A stretch of DNA of 36,313 nucleotides from Hydrogenophaga sp. (GTDB lineage Bacteria > Pseudomonadota > Gammaproteobacteria > Burkholderiales > Burkholderiaceae_C), in the NCBI RefSeq assembly GCF_019264445.1, contig NZ_JAHVAB010000041.1, forward strand, positions 1-36,313, read 5' to 3'. Under the pieces are notes generated by a model. That model was not told the DNA's origin. It saw only the letters and a list, made by a program, of their open reading frames with translations, and ran no database searches. Positions 29,046 to 36,313 of the stretch are shown in pieces. Both the position numbers and the translations under genes were made by a program. Position 1 is the stretch's first letter; each line of letters opens with the position of its first letter.

Positions 29046-31009
29046 GCGGGCCTCCTTCGCTGGGGTTCGGTCAAGGTGTTCGAACCGGATCCGTCGGCAT
29101 CGTGAATGAACACCTTCGCGTTGAAGTTGCTTCGGCGTCCGTCCTGGTAGGTCACGGGGATGTCGATCCGCACCTCACGGGAGCCGTCGTAGAGGCCCTG
29201 AATCAGGGCGCTGTAGCGCTCCTCCAGGAACTCGCGCCGCAGCTTGCGCGAACGCGTCAGCTCCCCCTCATCGGGATCGAGTTCCTTGGGAAAGTTGGCG
29301 AACCGCTTCACCCGCGCATGCACCGGCAGAAACTGGTTGACGCGCGCGATTTCCTGGCTGATCAGGACCGCGATCTCGGGGCGTTGCGATAGATCGGTGA
29401 AGGTCGAGAAACCGATGCGCTTGTCTTCGGCCCAGCGTGACAGCACCGCCATGTCGATGTTGATGAGCGCGGCCACGAAGTCACGTCCTTCATCGCCCAC
29501 GGTCATGATGTCCTTGATGAACGGGCTGAACCGCAAACGCGTCTCGACGAACTGGGGCGGAAAGGTATCGCCGCTGCGCAGCCGTTTCAAGTCGGACAGC
29601 CGCTCCAGAAAGACCAGCTCTCCGCGGTCGGTCCGGGTCACGGCATCGCCGGTGTGGAACCAGCCGTCCTTGACCTTGGACTCGACCGACCCCTCCCGCC
29701 GGTAATAGCCCAGGAAAGGACTGCCACCCCGGATCTGGAGTTCGCCGTCCGGGCTCACCCGCCATTCGAGGGGAGGACCGGCCTCCGGGTGCGCCCGCAT
29801 CCAGTGCCCCACGGTTTCCAGGTCGAAGCGGTCACTCTGGTGGCAGGTGAGCAGGCCGGTTTCGGTAGAGCCGTAGATGTTGCGCAAGGGAACGCCCATG
29901 GCATGGAACATGCGGAACACGTCGGGCGCCATGGTGGCCCCGCCACAGCTGGCAATGCGCAACCGGGTCAGCCCGAGCTGGTCCCGCAAGGGCCGCAGGA
30001 CCAAGGCTTCGGCCAGGGGGAACTGCAGGCGGTCCAGCCAGCCGATCGGTTGACCATCCAGGCGGCCCACGTTGAAGGCGCGCCCCACCTTCAAGCCCCA
30101 CTCGTAGACGGCGCGCCGCACGGGCCCGGCGTCCAGCATGTGGGCCTGCACCGAGGAGGCCATGCTCTCCCATTGGCGCGGGGCAAAGGTCATGGCCTCG
30201 ACGGCCAGCTCGCGGATGTTGGCCAGCACCTGCTCGGGGTTTTCCGGGAAGTTGACCACCATGGGCAGCCCCAGGCCCACCGAGATGCCGTTGATCTGCT
30301 CGGTCGCCCAGGCCGGCGCGATGTAGCTCAGGTACTCCATGCCCGGCTGGGCGTCGGTGGCCTGGATCAGGCGCTGCGCGTTGTCGATCAGGAAACGGTG
30401 CGTGAGAACCACCCCTTTGGGTTTGCCGGTGGTCCCCGAGGTGTAGGACAACACGGCCACGTCGTCGGGCGAGCCTTTTGCCAGCAGCGAACGGTACAGC
30501 CCGGGGTCCTGCGCCTCCAACGCACGCCCCTGCTGCTGCACCGAGCTGAAGGTGCCGAGGATCGGGTCGTTGTAGGACCACATGCCGGTGTCGTCCCAGT
30601 ACACGATGTGGCGAAGCAGCCCCAGCTTGTCCTTGACCTCCAGGCCCTTGTCCACCTGCTCCTGGTCCTGGGCGAAAAGGCAGACCGTCTCGCTGTCCTC
30701 CAGCAGGTACTGGACTTCGTCCGCCGTCAGATCCGGGTACAGCGAGACCACTTTGCAGCCCAGCGCATGCGCCGCAAATTCGGCCCAGTAGTGCTGCGGC
30801 TCGTTCTCACCCATGATGGCCACCGTGGCACCGCGCTGCACGCCCATGTGGTGCAGCCCCAGGGCCAGCTCCAGCACCTGGCGTTCCACCGCCGCAAAGC
30901 TGTATTCGCGCCAGATGCCACGTTGCTTGTGGCGCTGGGACAACCGCTCGGGTGTGGCCTGCGCATGGCGCTGCAAAAGCTGTGGCAGGGTTTCGATCTT
31001 GAGCATCAT
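29042..31009 (-). CDS. AMP-forming acyl-CoA ligase (long-chain-type)
   Basis: Activates a carboxylic acid to its CoA thioester with ATP. The 655-residue product has the AMP-binding P-loop YTSGTTGKPKG (189-199), YGSTETG (A5-type motif), GWFHTGDAVTRTDRGEL (motif A7) and FLERLSDLKRLRSGDTFPP (A8). The size, and the C-terminal portion in which lid residues are replaced by SRKLRREFL, resemble long-chain fatty acyl-CoA synthetases (FadD15-like). The start ATG at 31007-31009 overlaps the LivG-type stop; a second ATG follows directly. Its place inside the importer operon suggests activation of the imported acid (vectorial-type coupling, inference). Confidence 0.94.
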   Translation of the reverse strand: MMLKIETLPQLLQRHAQATPERLSQRHKQRGIWREYSFAAVERQVLELALGLHHMGVQRGATVAIMGENEPQHYWAEFAAHALGCKVVSLYPDLTADEVQYLLEDSETVCLFAQDQEQVDKGLEVKDKLGLLRHIVYWDDTGMWSYNDPILGTFSSVQQQGRALEAQDPGLYRSLLAKGSPDDVAVLSYTSGTTGKPKGVVLTHRFLIDNAQRLIQATDAQPGMEYLSYIAPAWATEQINGISVGLGLPMVVNFPENPEQVLANIRELAVEAMTFAPRQWESMASSVQAHMLDAGPVRRAVYEWGLKVGRAFNVGRLDGQPIGWLDRLQFPLAEALVLRPLRDQLGLTRLRIASCGGATMAPDVFRMFHAMGVPLRNIYGSTETGLLTCHQSDRFDLETVGHWMRAHPEAGPPLEWRVSPDGELQIRGGSPFLGYYRREGSVESKVKDGWFHTGDAVTRTDRGELVFLERLSDLKRLRSGDTFPPQFVETRLRFSPFIKDIMTVGDEGRDFVAALINIDMAVLSRWAEDKRIGFSTFTDLSQRPEIAVLISQEIARVNQFLPVHARVKRFANFPKELDPDEGELTRSRKLRREFLEERYSALIQGLYDGSREVRIDIPVTYQDGRRSNFNAKVFIHDADGSGSNTLTEPQRRRPA

Positions 31010-31803
31010 GGCCCGCCCTCCCCGAGATAGGCTTTCATGACAGCGGGATCGGCCTGAATTTCGCGAGGGGTGCCCTCGGCGATCTTGCGACCGAAGTCGA
31101 GCACCGCGATGCGGTCCGCAAGGTCCATCACCACGCCCATGTCGTGCTCCACCAGCACGACCGGAATCCGCTTGGCTTCGCGCACGTCCAGGATGAAGCG
31201 CGCCAGGTCTTCCTTTTCTTCGGCGTTCATGCCGGCCATGGGCTCGTCCATCAACAGGATGCGGGGGTCCTGGGCCAGCGCCCGCCCCAGGTCCACGCGC
31301 TTGCGAAGGCCGTAGCCCAGGCTGCCCACCGGGGCGTGGCGAATCGCCTCGATTTCCAAGAACTCGATGATTTCCTCCACCACCTCCCGGTGGATCACCT
31401 CTTCGCGCCGGGCCGCGCCAAAGTAGAGAAACGACTCCGCCAGGTTCGTGCGCATGTGCATGTGGCGCCCCACCATCAGGTTCTCGACCACCGTCATACC
31501 CGAGAAGATGTGCGTGCCCTGAAAGGTCCTGGCCAGGCCCTGGCCCGCGACCTCGTGCACCGCCATGTGGCGCACGCTGCGGCCCCCGAGCGTGATATCG
31601 CCCTTCCTGGGGCGGTAGAAGCCGCTCAGGCAATTCATGAGCGAGGACTTCCCCGCGCCGTTCGGACCGATGATGGCCAGCAGCTCGTCCTTGCGCACAT
31701 CGATGGACACATCGTTGAGCGCGACGATGCCACCGAACTGCAGCAACAGGTTCCGGGCCGAGAGCACCACATCGTGCGAATGGGCACTGGTGGTGGCCGT
31801 CAT
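31006..31803 (-). CDS. ABC importer ATP-binding protein, LivG type
   Basis: ATPase of 265 residues. Walker A is GPNGAGKS (46-53) and Walker B is ILLMDEP. The ABC signature is degenerate (LGYGLRKRVDLGRAL), the usual situation in LivG proteins. The downstream MAGMNAEEKEDLARFILDV region is LivG-specific. The start at 31803 (MTATTSAHSHDVVLSA) matches the beginning of the conserved fold by residue 13. It is the first transporter gene of the operon, 106 bp after the SDR gene. Confidence 0.95.
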   Translation of the reverse strand: MTATTSAHSHDVVLSARNLLLQFGGIVALNDVSIDVRKDELLAIIGPNGAGKSSLMNCLSGFYRPRKGDITLGGRSVRHMAVHEVAGQGLARTFQGTHIFSGMTVVENLMVGRHMHMRTNLAESFLYFGAARREEVIHREVVEEIIEFLEIEAIRHAPVGSLGYGLRKRVDLGRALAQDPRILLMDEPMAGMNAEEKEDLARFILDVREAKRIPVVLVEHDMGVVMDLADRIAVLDFGRKIAEGTPREIQADPAVMKAYLGEGGP

Positions 31804-31909
31804 GAGGGCTGCCTCTTGCCAGGTGGGATCATGTCCATCGGGTCTCCTTGTTCAGACCATTGGGGGGTCTTGCGGTGGGGTTCTTTTCGGGCTGGCGCAT
31901 CGGCCCCGG

Positions 31910-32671
31910 TCAGAGCCGGGCGCCACCATCGATGCTCAGCGTGGTGGCGTTCAGGTAGGCGTTCTCCACCACATGGCGGACCAGGGCAGAGAACTCCGGC
32001 GCCTGCCCCATGCGGTTCGGGAACAGGATGACTTTCTCGATGATGTTTTGCGCCACCTTGGTCGGCATGCCGGCCGACATGCCTGTCTCGAACAGACCCG
32101 GCGCGAGCGCGACGACCCGCACCCCGTGCTGCGCCAGGTCTCGCGCCACGGGTAGGGTCAGACCCATGACTCCCGCCTTGCTGGCGCTGTAGGCGGCCTG
32201 CCCCATCTGCCCTTGCCAGGCCGCCCCCGAAGATGTGTTGACGATCACGCCGCGCTCGCCGTCCACATTAGGTTCGTTTTGAGCCATGGCCCGGGCAGCG
32301 TGCCGGATGACGTTGAAGGTGCCGGTGAGGTTGACACCGATCACGCGGTTCCAGAGGTCCAGCGGAAACAGCTCGCCCTTGGACAAGGTCTTGCACGGGC
32401 CCAGAATGCCCGCGCAGTTCACGGCCACCTGCAAGGCACCGAACGTGCGGACCGCGAACGCTACGGCGGCCTCCACACTGGCGTCGTCGGCCACATCCAC
32501 TTTCAGTGCGCGCACGCTGTCGCCCAAAGGCGTCATCTCGCGCACCAGGCGGTCTTCGTCCAGGTCGACCGCCACCACCTTGGCGCCCGCATCGACCAGG
32601 GCCTTGCAGGTCGCCAGACCCAGGCCCGAACCCGCGCCGGTCACCAGCGCCACCGTGTTCTTGATGTCCAT
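31910..32671 (-). CDS. 3-hydroxyacyl-CoA dehydrogenase, HSD10-like SDR
   Basis: SDR of 253 residues with the cofactor motif TGAGSGLG (11-18), NCAG (85-88) and catalytic S148-Y161-K165. The C-terminal part FPNRMGQAPEFSALVRHVVENAYL followed by the TLSIDGGARL ending is the hallmark of mammalian HSD17B10/type II 3-hydroxyacyl-CoA dehydrogenase, whose known reactions include oxidation of 2-methyl-3-hydroxyacyl-CoA. It follows the thiolase gene by 26 bp on the same strand. The call of 3-hydroxyacyl-CoA dehydrogenase follows from the family; the chain-length preference is unknown. Confidence 0.9.
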   Translation of the reverse strand: MDIKNTVALVTGAGSGLGLATCKALVDAGAKVVAVDLDEDRLVREMTPLGDSVRALKVDVADDASVEAAVAFAVRTFGALQVAVNCAGILGPCKTLSKGELFPLDLWNRVIGVNLTGTFNVIRHAARAMAQNEPNVDGERGVIVNTSSGAAWQGQMGQAAYSASKAGVMGLTLPVARDLAQHGVRVVALAPGLFETGMSAGMPTKVAQNIIEKVILFPNRMGQAPEFSALVRHVVENAYLNATTLSIDGGARL

Positions 32672-32697
32672 GTTGCTTGCTTCTTTCGGTAGGGCGC

Positions 32698-33939
32698 TCA
32701 GCGCGCCAGGATCGTGATGCAGGCCACGGCTTCCTCGATGCCTTCGAGACCACCGCCGTTTTCTGCCAATGCGATGCGCGCGCCTTCCACTTGCCGCGCG
32801 CCGGCTTCGGCGCGCAGCTGGGTCACCAGCTCATGCACCTGCGCCAGGCCTGTCGCACCCACCGGGTGCCCCTTCGACTCCAGCCCACCCGATGGGTTGA
32901 TGGGAATGCGCCCACCGATGCGGGTGTCGCCCCGCTCGGCGATCACGCCACCCTGGCCGAACTCGCAGAAGCCCAGGTTTTCGGACTGGATGATTTCGCC
33001 CATGGCGGTGGCGTCGTGGACTTCGGCCACGGAGATGTCGTCAGGCCCCACACCGGCCAGCTCGTAGGCCCGGCGCGCGGCCAGCGCCGTGCAATGGTTG
33101 GCGTGGTCGTCCTCGCTGCGGGCCGAGCCGCTTTGCACGAGGGTGGCCAGCACCCGGATCGCCCGGCGCGCGTCGAGGCCCAGCCGCTGGAGCGCGGACC
33201 GGTTGCACACGATGACCGCGGCCGCACCGTCCGACACCGGAGAACACATCGGCAAGGTCAGTGGGTAGGTGATGGGCGGCGCGGCCAGCACGTCGTCGAT
33301 GCTGTAAGCCACCTGGTACTGCGACAGCGGGTTGTGCACCGAGTGCGCGTGGTTCTTGGCAGAGACGGCCGCCAGCTGCCGCTGCGTGGTGCCGAACGTG
33401 CGCATGTGGGAGCGCGCGAACGCCGCGTACACGTCCATGAACACGCTGTAGGGCCGGGGTGAAGTGGACCCCTCCGGCACCAACACATCGCGCCCGAGCT
33501 TCATCAGGTCGTCGCGAATCTCGGCCGCCCGGGAGAGATCCCAGGCGCTGTCAAAGACCGAGAACATCTTCTGCTTGTCCGTGGTGAACATCTTCTCCGC
33601 GCCAATGGCCAGGGCCACGTCACTGGCACCTGACCGGACGTGGTTGCACGCCAGCACGAACGCGGAGGATCCGCTGGCGCAGGCGTTCTCGATGTTCACC
33701 ACCGGGATGCGCCCGATCCCCATGGCGCGCAAGGCAATCTGCCCGCGGATCATGTGCTGGCCTTCCATGTGACCTTGGGAGGTGTTGCCAAAGAAGGCGG
33801 CTTGCAGGTCCTCCTGCCGCATCCCTGCATCCACCAGCGCCGCCTCGGTCGCCTCGCGCGTCAGCTGCTTGATGTCTTTGTCCAGATGTCGGCCAAACGG
33901 GGTCATCCCCACACCAACGACATAGATGTCTTCCAACAC
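32698..33939 (-). CDS. Thiolase, SCP2/lipid-transfer type
   Basis: Cleaves a 3-ketoacyl-CoA with CoA to shorten the chain. The 413-residue product has the active-site cysteine C87 in NIENACASGSSAF, H308 in VHDATAMGE and H358 in KGHPVGATG. It lacks the second C-terminal cysteine of ordinary degradative thiolases and has the overall sequence of the SCP2/Ltp group, which acts on branched and steroid side-chain substrates. The start is GTG at 33937-33939; a TTG at 33936 has better spacing from AGGAG and would remove one residue. It is the first gene of the main leftward operon, downstream of a palindromic operator-like site. Confidence 0.91.
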   Translation of the reverse strand: MLEDIYVVGVGMTPFGRHLDKDIKQLTREATEAALVDAGMRQEDLQAAFFGNTSQGHMEGQHMIRGQIALRAMGIGRIPVVNIENACASGSSAFVLACNHVRSGASDVALAIGAEKMFTTDKQKMFSVFDSAWDLSRAAEIRDDLMKLGRDVLVPEGSTSPRPYSVFMDVYAAFARSHMRTFGTTQRQLAAVSAKNHAHSVHNPLSQYQVAYSIDDVLAAPPITYPLTLPMCSPVSDGAAAVIVCNRSALQRLGLDARRAIRVLATLVQSGSARSEDDHANHCTALAARRAYELAGVGPDDISVAEVHDATAMGEIIQSENLGFCEFGQGGVIAERGDTRIGGRIPINPSGGLESKGHPVGATGLAQVHELVTQLRAEAGARQVEGARIALAENGGGLEGIEEAVACITILAR

Positions 33940-33994
33940 ATTTCTCCTTTAAGCGGGTCGAATGGAGGCGCCGCCTCGACACCGATCTACTGTT

Positions 33995-34024
33995 TGTAAA
34001 GTTGTTTTACTGTAAAGTAGAATT
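33995..34024 (-). promoter_or_regulatory. Candidate operator/promoter of the thiolase-led operon
   Basis: TTTTACTGTAAAGTAGAATT (34005-34024) is nearly identical to a site at 35149-35168. A second TGTAAAGT lies at 33995-34002, exactly 16 bp before that at 34011-34018. The core TTTACT-GTA-AAGTAGA is an imperfect inverted repeat. The site lies about 65-80 bases upstream of the thiolase start, where a promoter is expected. Confidence 0.6.
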
Positions 34025-34058
34025 TTGACGAAACGACTAGGGAAATCCCGATGCCTGA

Positions 34059-35126
34059 TCAGACGGCGGTGGCCCGATCCGTCAGCGCCAGAAATCGCAA
34101 TCCCCTCACGGTCTCGACATCGCCTTCCGGCGTGACGCGGTACAGGCCACGCGCCACGTTGTGTGGGTGGACGGCCGCCTCGGTCATGTTCAGCACCGGT
34201 GCATAGCAGGCGTCCGTCCCCTCCAGAAGCTGTGTCCAGTGGGCACTGGGCTGCGATGCGAACAGCGCCGTCATCCGCGCCTTCAGCGTCGGCCACGCCG
34301 ATCGGTTCATCTGATCGGACAACACCACATCGGTCAGCCCGAGCCGCTGCAGCAGCAGTGCGTAGAACGGTGGCTCGATGGCCCCCACGGTGATGTAGCG
34401 ACCATCCGCACAGAGGTACCGGTCGTAAAAGGGCGAGTCGTGGAACACACTGGGCACCCCCGGATCAAAACCACCTGCGGCGCTGATGATCTGCACCAGC
34501 GGAGACAGCATGGCCAACACATCCACGATGGCGCCATCCACCACACAGCCCTGCCCGCTCGACCTGGCCGCCAGCAAGCCGGACACCATGCCCAACGCGA
34601 AACCCAGCGCGCCCGCCGCATCGCCCAGCACCGTGGGGGGCAGCATGGGCGGGTGACCAGGGCGCTGCGTCAACGCCATGAGGCCGGTGAGCGCCACATA
34701 GTTCATGTCGTGGCCGGCGGCCTGCGCCAGTGGCCCGTCCTGGCCCCAACCGGTCATGCGCCCGTACACCAGGCGCGGGTTCAGCGGCGCACAGGCGCCC
34801 GGCCCAAGACCCAGGCGCTCCATGACGCCGGGCCGGTTGCCCTCGATCAGCCCGTCACTCGCCGCAACGATCTCCAGCGCGTGGGCGCGGCCGTGGTCCT
34901 CTTTCAAGTTCAAGACCACGCGGCGCTTGCCGCGAGACAACAAACCATCCTCACGCGGCGTCATGTCCTTGGGCAATGCGCCCGGTCCCGGACGCGCCAC
35001 CAGCGTGACCTCCGCCCCGAGTTGCATGAGCAGCAAGCCGGCCAGAGGCCCCGGTCCGATGCCCTCGAACTCCACCACTTTGATCCCCTTCAACGGAGAC
35101 CCCTGCAATGCCGCCTGCTGGTTCAT
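34059..35126 (-). CDS. Alpha-methylacyl-CoA racemase (AMACR family of the CaiB/BaiF fold)
   Basis: Interconverts the R and S forms of 2-methylacyl-CoA. The 355-residue product has the AMACR active-site set: H139 in AAGHDMNY, D169 in TVLGDAAGA and E251 in GAIEPPFY, with H139 and D169 spaced exactly 30 residues apart as in characterised MCR (H126/D156). IEGNRPGVMERLGLGP is also typical. Family III CoA-transferases look similar but lack this GHDMNY/GAIEPPFY pattern. It is transcribed leftward with its own palindromic promoter-region site, separate from the thiolase operon. Confidence 0.88.
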   Translation of the reverse strand: MNQQAALQGSPLKGIKVVEFEGIGPGPLAGLLLMQLGAEVTLVARPGPGALPKDMTPREDGLLSRGKRRVVLNLKEDHGRAHALEIVAASDGLIEGNRPGVMERLGLGPGACAPLNPRLVYGRMTGWGQDGPLAQAAGHDMNYVALTGLMALTQRPGHPPMLPPTVLGDAAGALGFALGMVSGLLAARSSGQGCVVDGAIVDVLAMLSPLVQIISAAGGFDPGVPSVFHDSPFYDRYLCADGRYITVGAIEPPFYALLLQRLGLTDVVLSDQMNRSAWPTLKARMTALFASQPSAHWTQLLEGTDACYAPVLNMTEAAVHPHNVARGLYRVTPEGDVETVRGLRFLALTDRATAV

Positions 35127-35137
35127 TCTGCTCTTTC

Positions 35138-35175
35138 GGTTGTTTAATTTTTACTGTAAAGTAAAATTAACAACC
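35138..35175. promoter_or_regulatory. Palindromic operator between the racemase and enoyl-CoA hydratase genes
   Basis: The arms GGTTGTTTAATTTTTACT and AGTAAAATTAACAACC form a long imperfect palindrome around GTAA. The core TTTTACTGTAAAGTAAAATT differs by one base from the site at 34005-34024. It lies between the divergent genes and is AT-rich compared with its surroundings, so one regulator could control both directions. Confidence 0.65.
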
Positions 35176-35262
35176 CTGCAGTAATGGAAATTACCGAGGG
35201 CCCGACTGCCGGTTGAATCGCAGAATCCGATCATGAAAAAACAAGCCATGGAGAGAGAAACA

Positions 35263-36045
35263 ATGCCGCCACCCGCTGTTGTCGTGGAAGTCCGCCAAGG
35301 GGCGATGTGGATCCGCCTGAATCGGCCGGAGGCCATGAACGCCCTCACACCGGAACTGCTCAACGGCATTGATCAGGCCCTGAACGAGGCCGAGAAAAAC
35401 CCCGAGGTTCGGGCGGTCGTTCTCACCGGCGCGGGCCGGGCCTTCTGCGCCGGGGCTGATCTCAAGTACGTTCGCGCGCAATCGGACCCGGACGGCCCGC
35501 GTCGGTTTCTCGACTGTGTCCTGACCACGATGAACCGGCTGGACAGCTTCCCAAAACCGGTGATCGCCGCACTCAATGGACTGGCCCTGGCCGGCGGCCT
35601 GGAGTTGGTGCTCTGCTGCGACCTAGTGCTGGCCGCTCGTGGCGCCAAGATCGGCGATGCCCATGCGAACTACGGTTTGTTGCCGGGCGGAGGGGGCTCG
35701 GTTCGCCTACCCCGCGTCATTGGGCCCACACGCGCCAAGTACCTGCTTTTCACAGGTGACTTTCTCACTGCGGAAGACATGATGCAGGCCGGTCTGGTCA
35801 ACCAGGTGGTGGACGCAGGAGATCTGGAGGAGGCCACCCAGACTCTGGTGGACAAGATCGCCACCAAGAGTCCGCTGGGCGTGAGGCGCATGAAGGCGCT
35901 GATCGACGATGGCCTGCAACAACCCATGGAGACCGCATTGCGCCTGGAACTGCTCGCCTCGGAAGTGCATTCGCACAGCGCCGACCAGTGCGAAGGATTG
36001 TTGGCCTTCGAAGAGAAGCGGCCGCCCCGATTCACGGGCCAGTAG
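35263..36045 (+). CDS. Enoyl-CoA hydratase/isomerase (crotonase family)
   Basis: Hydrates or isomerises an enoyl-CoA. The 260-residue product has the oxyanion loop AFCAGADLK (60-68) and LALAGGLELVLCCDLVLAA with E114 aligned to the first catalytic Glu of rat enoyl-CoA hydratase. The position of the second catalytic Glu is not acidic: the segment reads GDAHANYGLLPGGGGSVRL. I chose ATG 35263 because GGAG lies nine bases upstream; ATGs at 35233 and 35248 are in frame and would add ten or five residues. It is divergent from the racemase across the palindromic site and is followed after 15 bp by a ligase gene. Confidence 0.9.
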   Translation: MPPPAVVVEVRQGAMWIRLNRPEAMNALTPELLNGIDQALNEAEKNPEVRAVVLTGAGRAFCAGADLKYVRAQSDPDGPRRFLDCVLTTMNRLDSFPKPVIAALNGLALAGGLELVLCCDLVLAARGAKIGDAHANYGLLPGGGGSVRLPRVIGPTRAKYLLFTGDFLTAEDMMQAGLVNQVVDAGDLEEATQTLVDKIATKSPLGVRRMKALIDDGLQQPMETALRLELLASEVHSHSADQCEGLLAFEEKRPPRFTGQ

Positions 36046-36060
36046 GCGAAGAGGCCGACC

Positions 36061-36313
36061 ATGACGTACCCCTTGCCGCCGGATCGGCTCGCCTACCTTC
36101 GTGCCGCGCAGCAGAACGCCTACGACCGCGCGCCCGCCATCCGCGACATCTACGAGCGCACGGGCATGACGCCGCAGGAGATCCGCAGTGCGGCCGACTT
36201 GGCGCGCCTGCCCGTCACGAGCAAGGACGCGCTGCTGGACCACCAGCGCAAGGCGCCGCCGTTCGGCGGCTTCCTGGCCGCCGACGAAGCAGCGATCCGG
36301 CGCATCTTTGTGT
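36061..36313 (+). CDS. PaaK-like AMP-dependent CoA ligase, 5' part cut by the window edge
   Basis: Only 84 residues are visible. The start MTYPLPPDRLAYLRAAQQNAYDRAP, then IYERTGMTPQEIRSAADLARLPVTSKDALL, is the N-terminal helical region of phenylacetate-CoA-ligase-type enzymes. The ATG at 36061 has GAAGAGG upstream and follows the enoyl-CoA hydratase by 15 bp, so the two are co-transcribed. The catalytic parts lie beyond the window, so the substrate cannot be read. Confidence 0.8.
   Translation, partial: MTYPLPPDRLAYLRAAQQNAYDRAPAIRDIYERTGMTPQEIRSAADLARLPVTSKDALLDHQRKAPPFGGFLAADEAAIRRIFV

Noticed and set aside
34059..35126. Family III CoA-transferase (CaiB type) rather than racemase
   Set aside because: The H139, D169, E251 pattern with GHDMNY and GAIEPPFY is specific to the alpha-methylacyl-CoA racemase branch.

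Overview
The window looks like the chromosomal replication-origin neighbourhood of a high-GC betaproteobacterium, most likely order Burkholderiales and probably family Comamonadaceae (Hydrogenophaga/Acidovorax-like). The assignment rests on the gene order mnmE-yidC-yidD-rnpA-rpmH / dnaA-dnaN-gyrB, the metX-metW pair, the kdsD-kdsC-lptC cluster divergent from a Kef-type antiporter, and the style of the protein sequences. The genus cannot be fixed by reading alone.

Positions 1-12,700 hold housekeeping and signalling genes. They are a chemoreceptor (cut by the window edge) with cheW, a transglutaminase-like protein, metX-metW, a glycine-rich RRM protein, an SDR oxidoreductase, lptC-kdsC-kdsD, a Kef-type cation/proton antiporter, apt, an unknown protein and a stand-alone cyclic-nucleotide-binding-domain protein. 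Upstream of metX there is a clear SAM-II riboswitch aptamer followed by an intrinsic terminator. This was the best regulatory element found in this half.

Positions 12,700-22,471 are the origin block. The leftward genes rpmH-rnpA-yidD-yidC-mnmE diverge from the rightward genes dnaA-dnaN-gyrB. The rpmH-dnaA gap carries DnaA boxes, one of which overlaps the predicted dnaA promoter, and a 10-bp perfect inverted repeat. A GC-rich palindromic repeat lies between dnaN and gyrB.

Positions 22,472-22,913 are a mobile-element scar: the start of an IS21-type transposase with an internal stop, joined directly to the tail of an IS30-type transposase.

Positions 22,914-36,313 are a catabolic cluster. It encodes a TetR regulator, an acyl-CoA dehydrogenase, a complete branched-chain-amino-acid-type ABC importer with an acyl-CoA ligase embedded in the operon, an HSD10-like 3-hydroxyacyl-CoA dehydrogenase, an SCP2-type thiolase, an alpha-methylacyl-CoA racemase, an enoyl-CoA hydratase and the start of a PaaK-like CoA ligase. 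Together these make a plausible route for import, CoA activation, epimerisation and beta-oxidation of an alpha-methyl-branched carboxylic acid. Two copies of one palindromic AT-rich motif sit at the promoters of this cluster and are good candidates for the operator of the local TetR protein.
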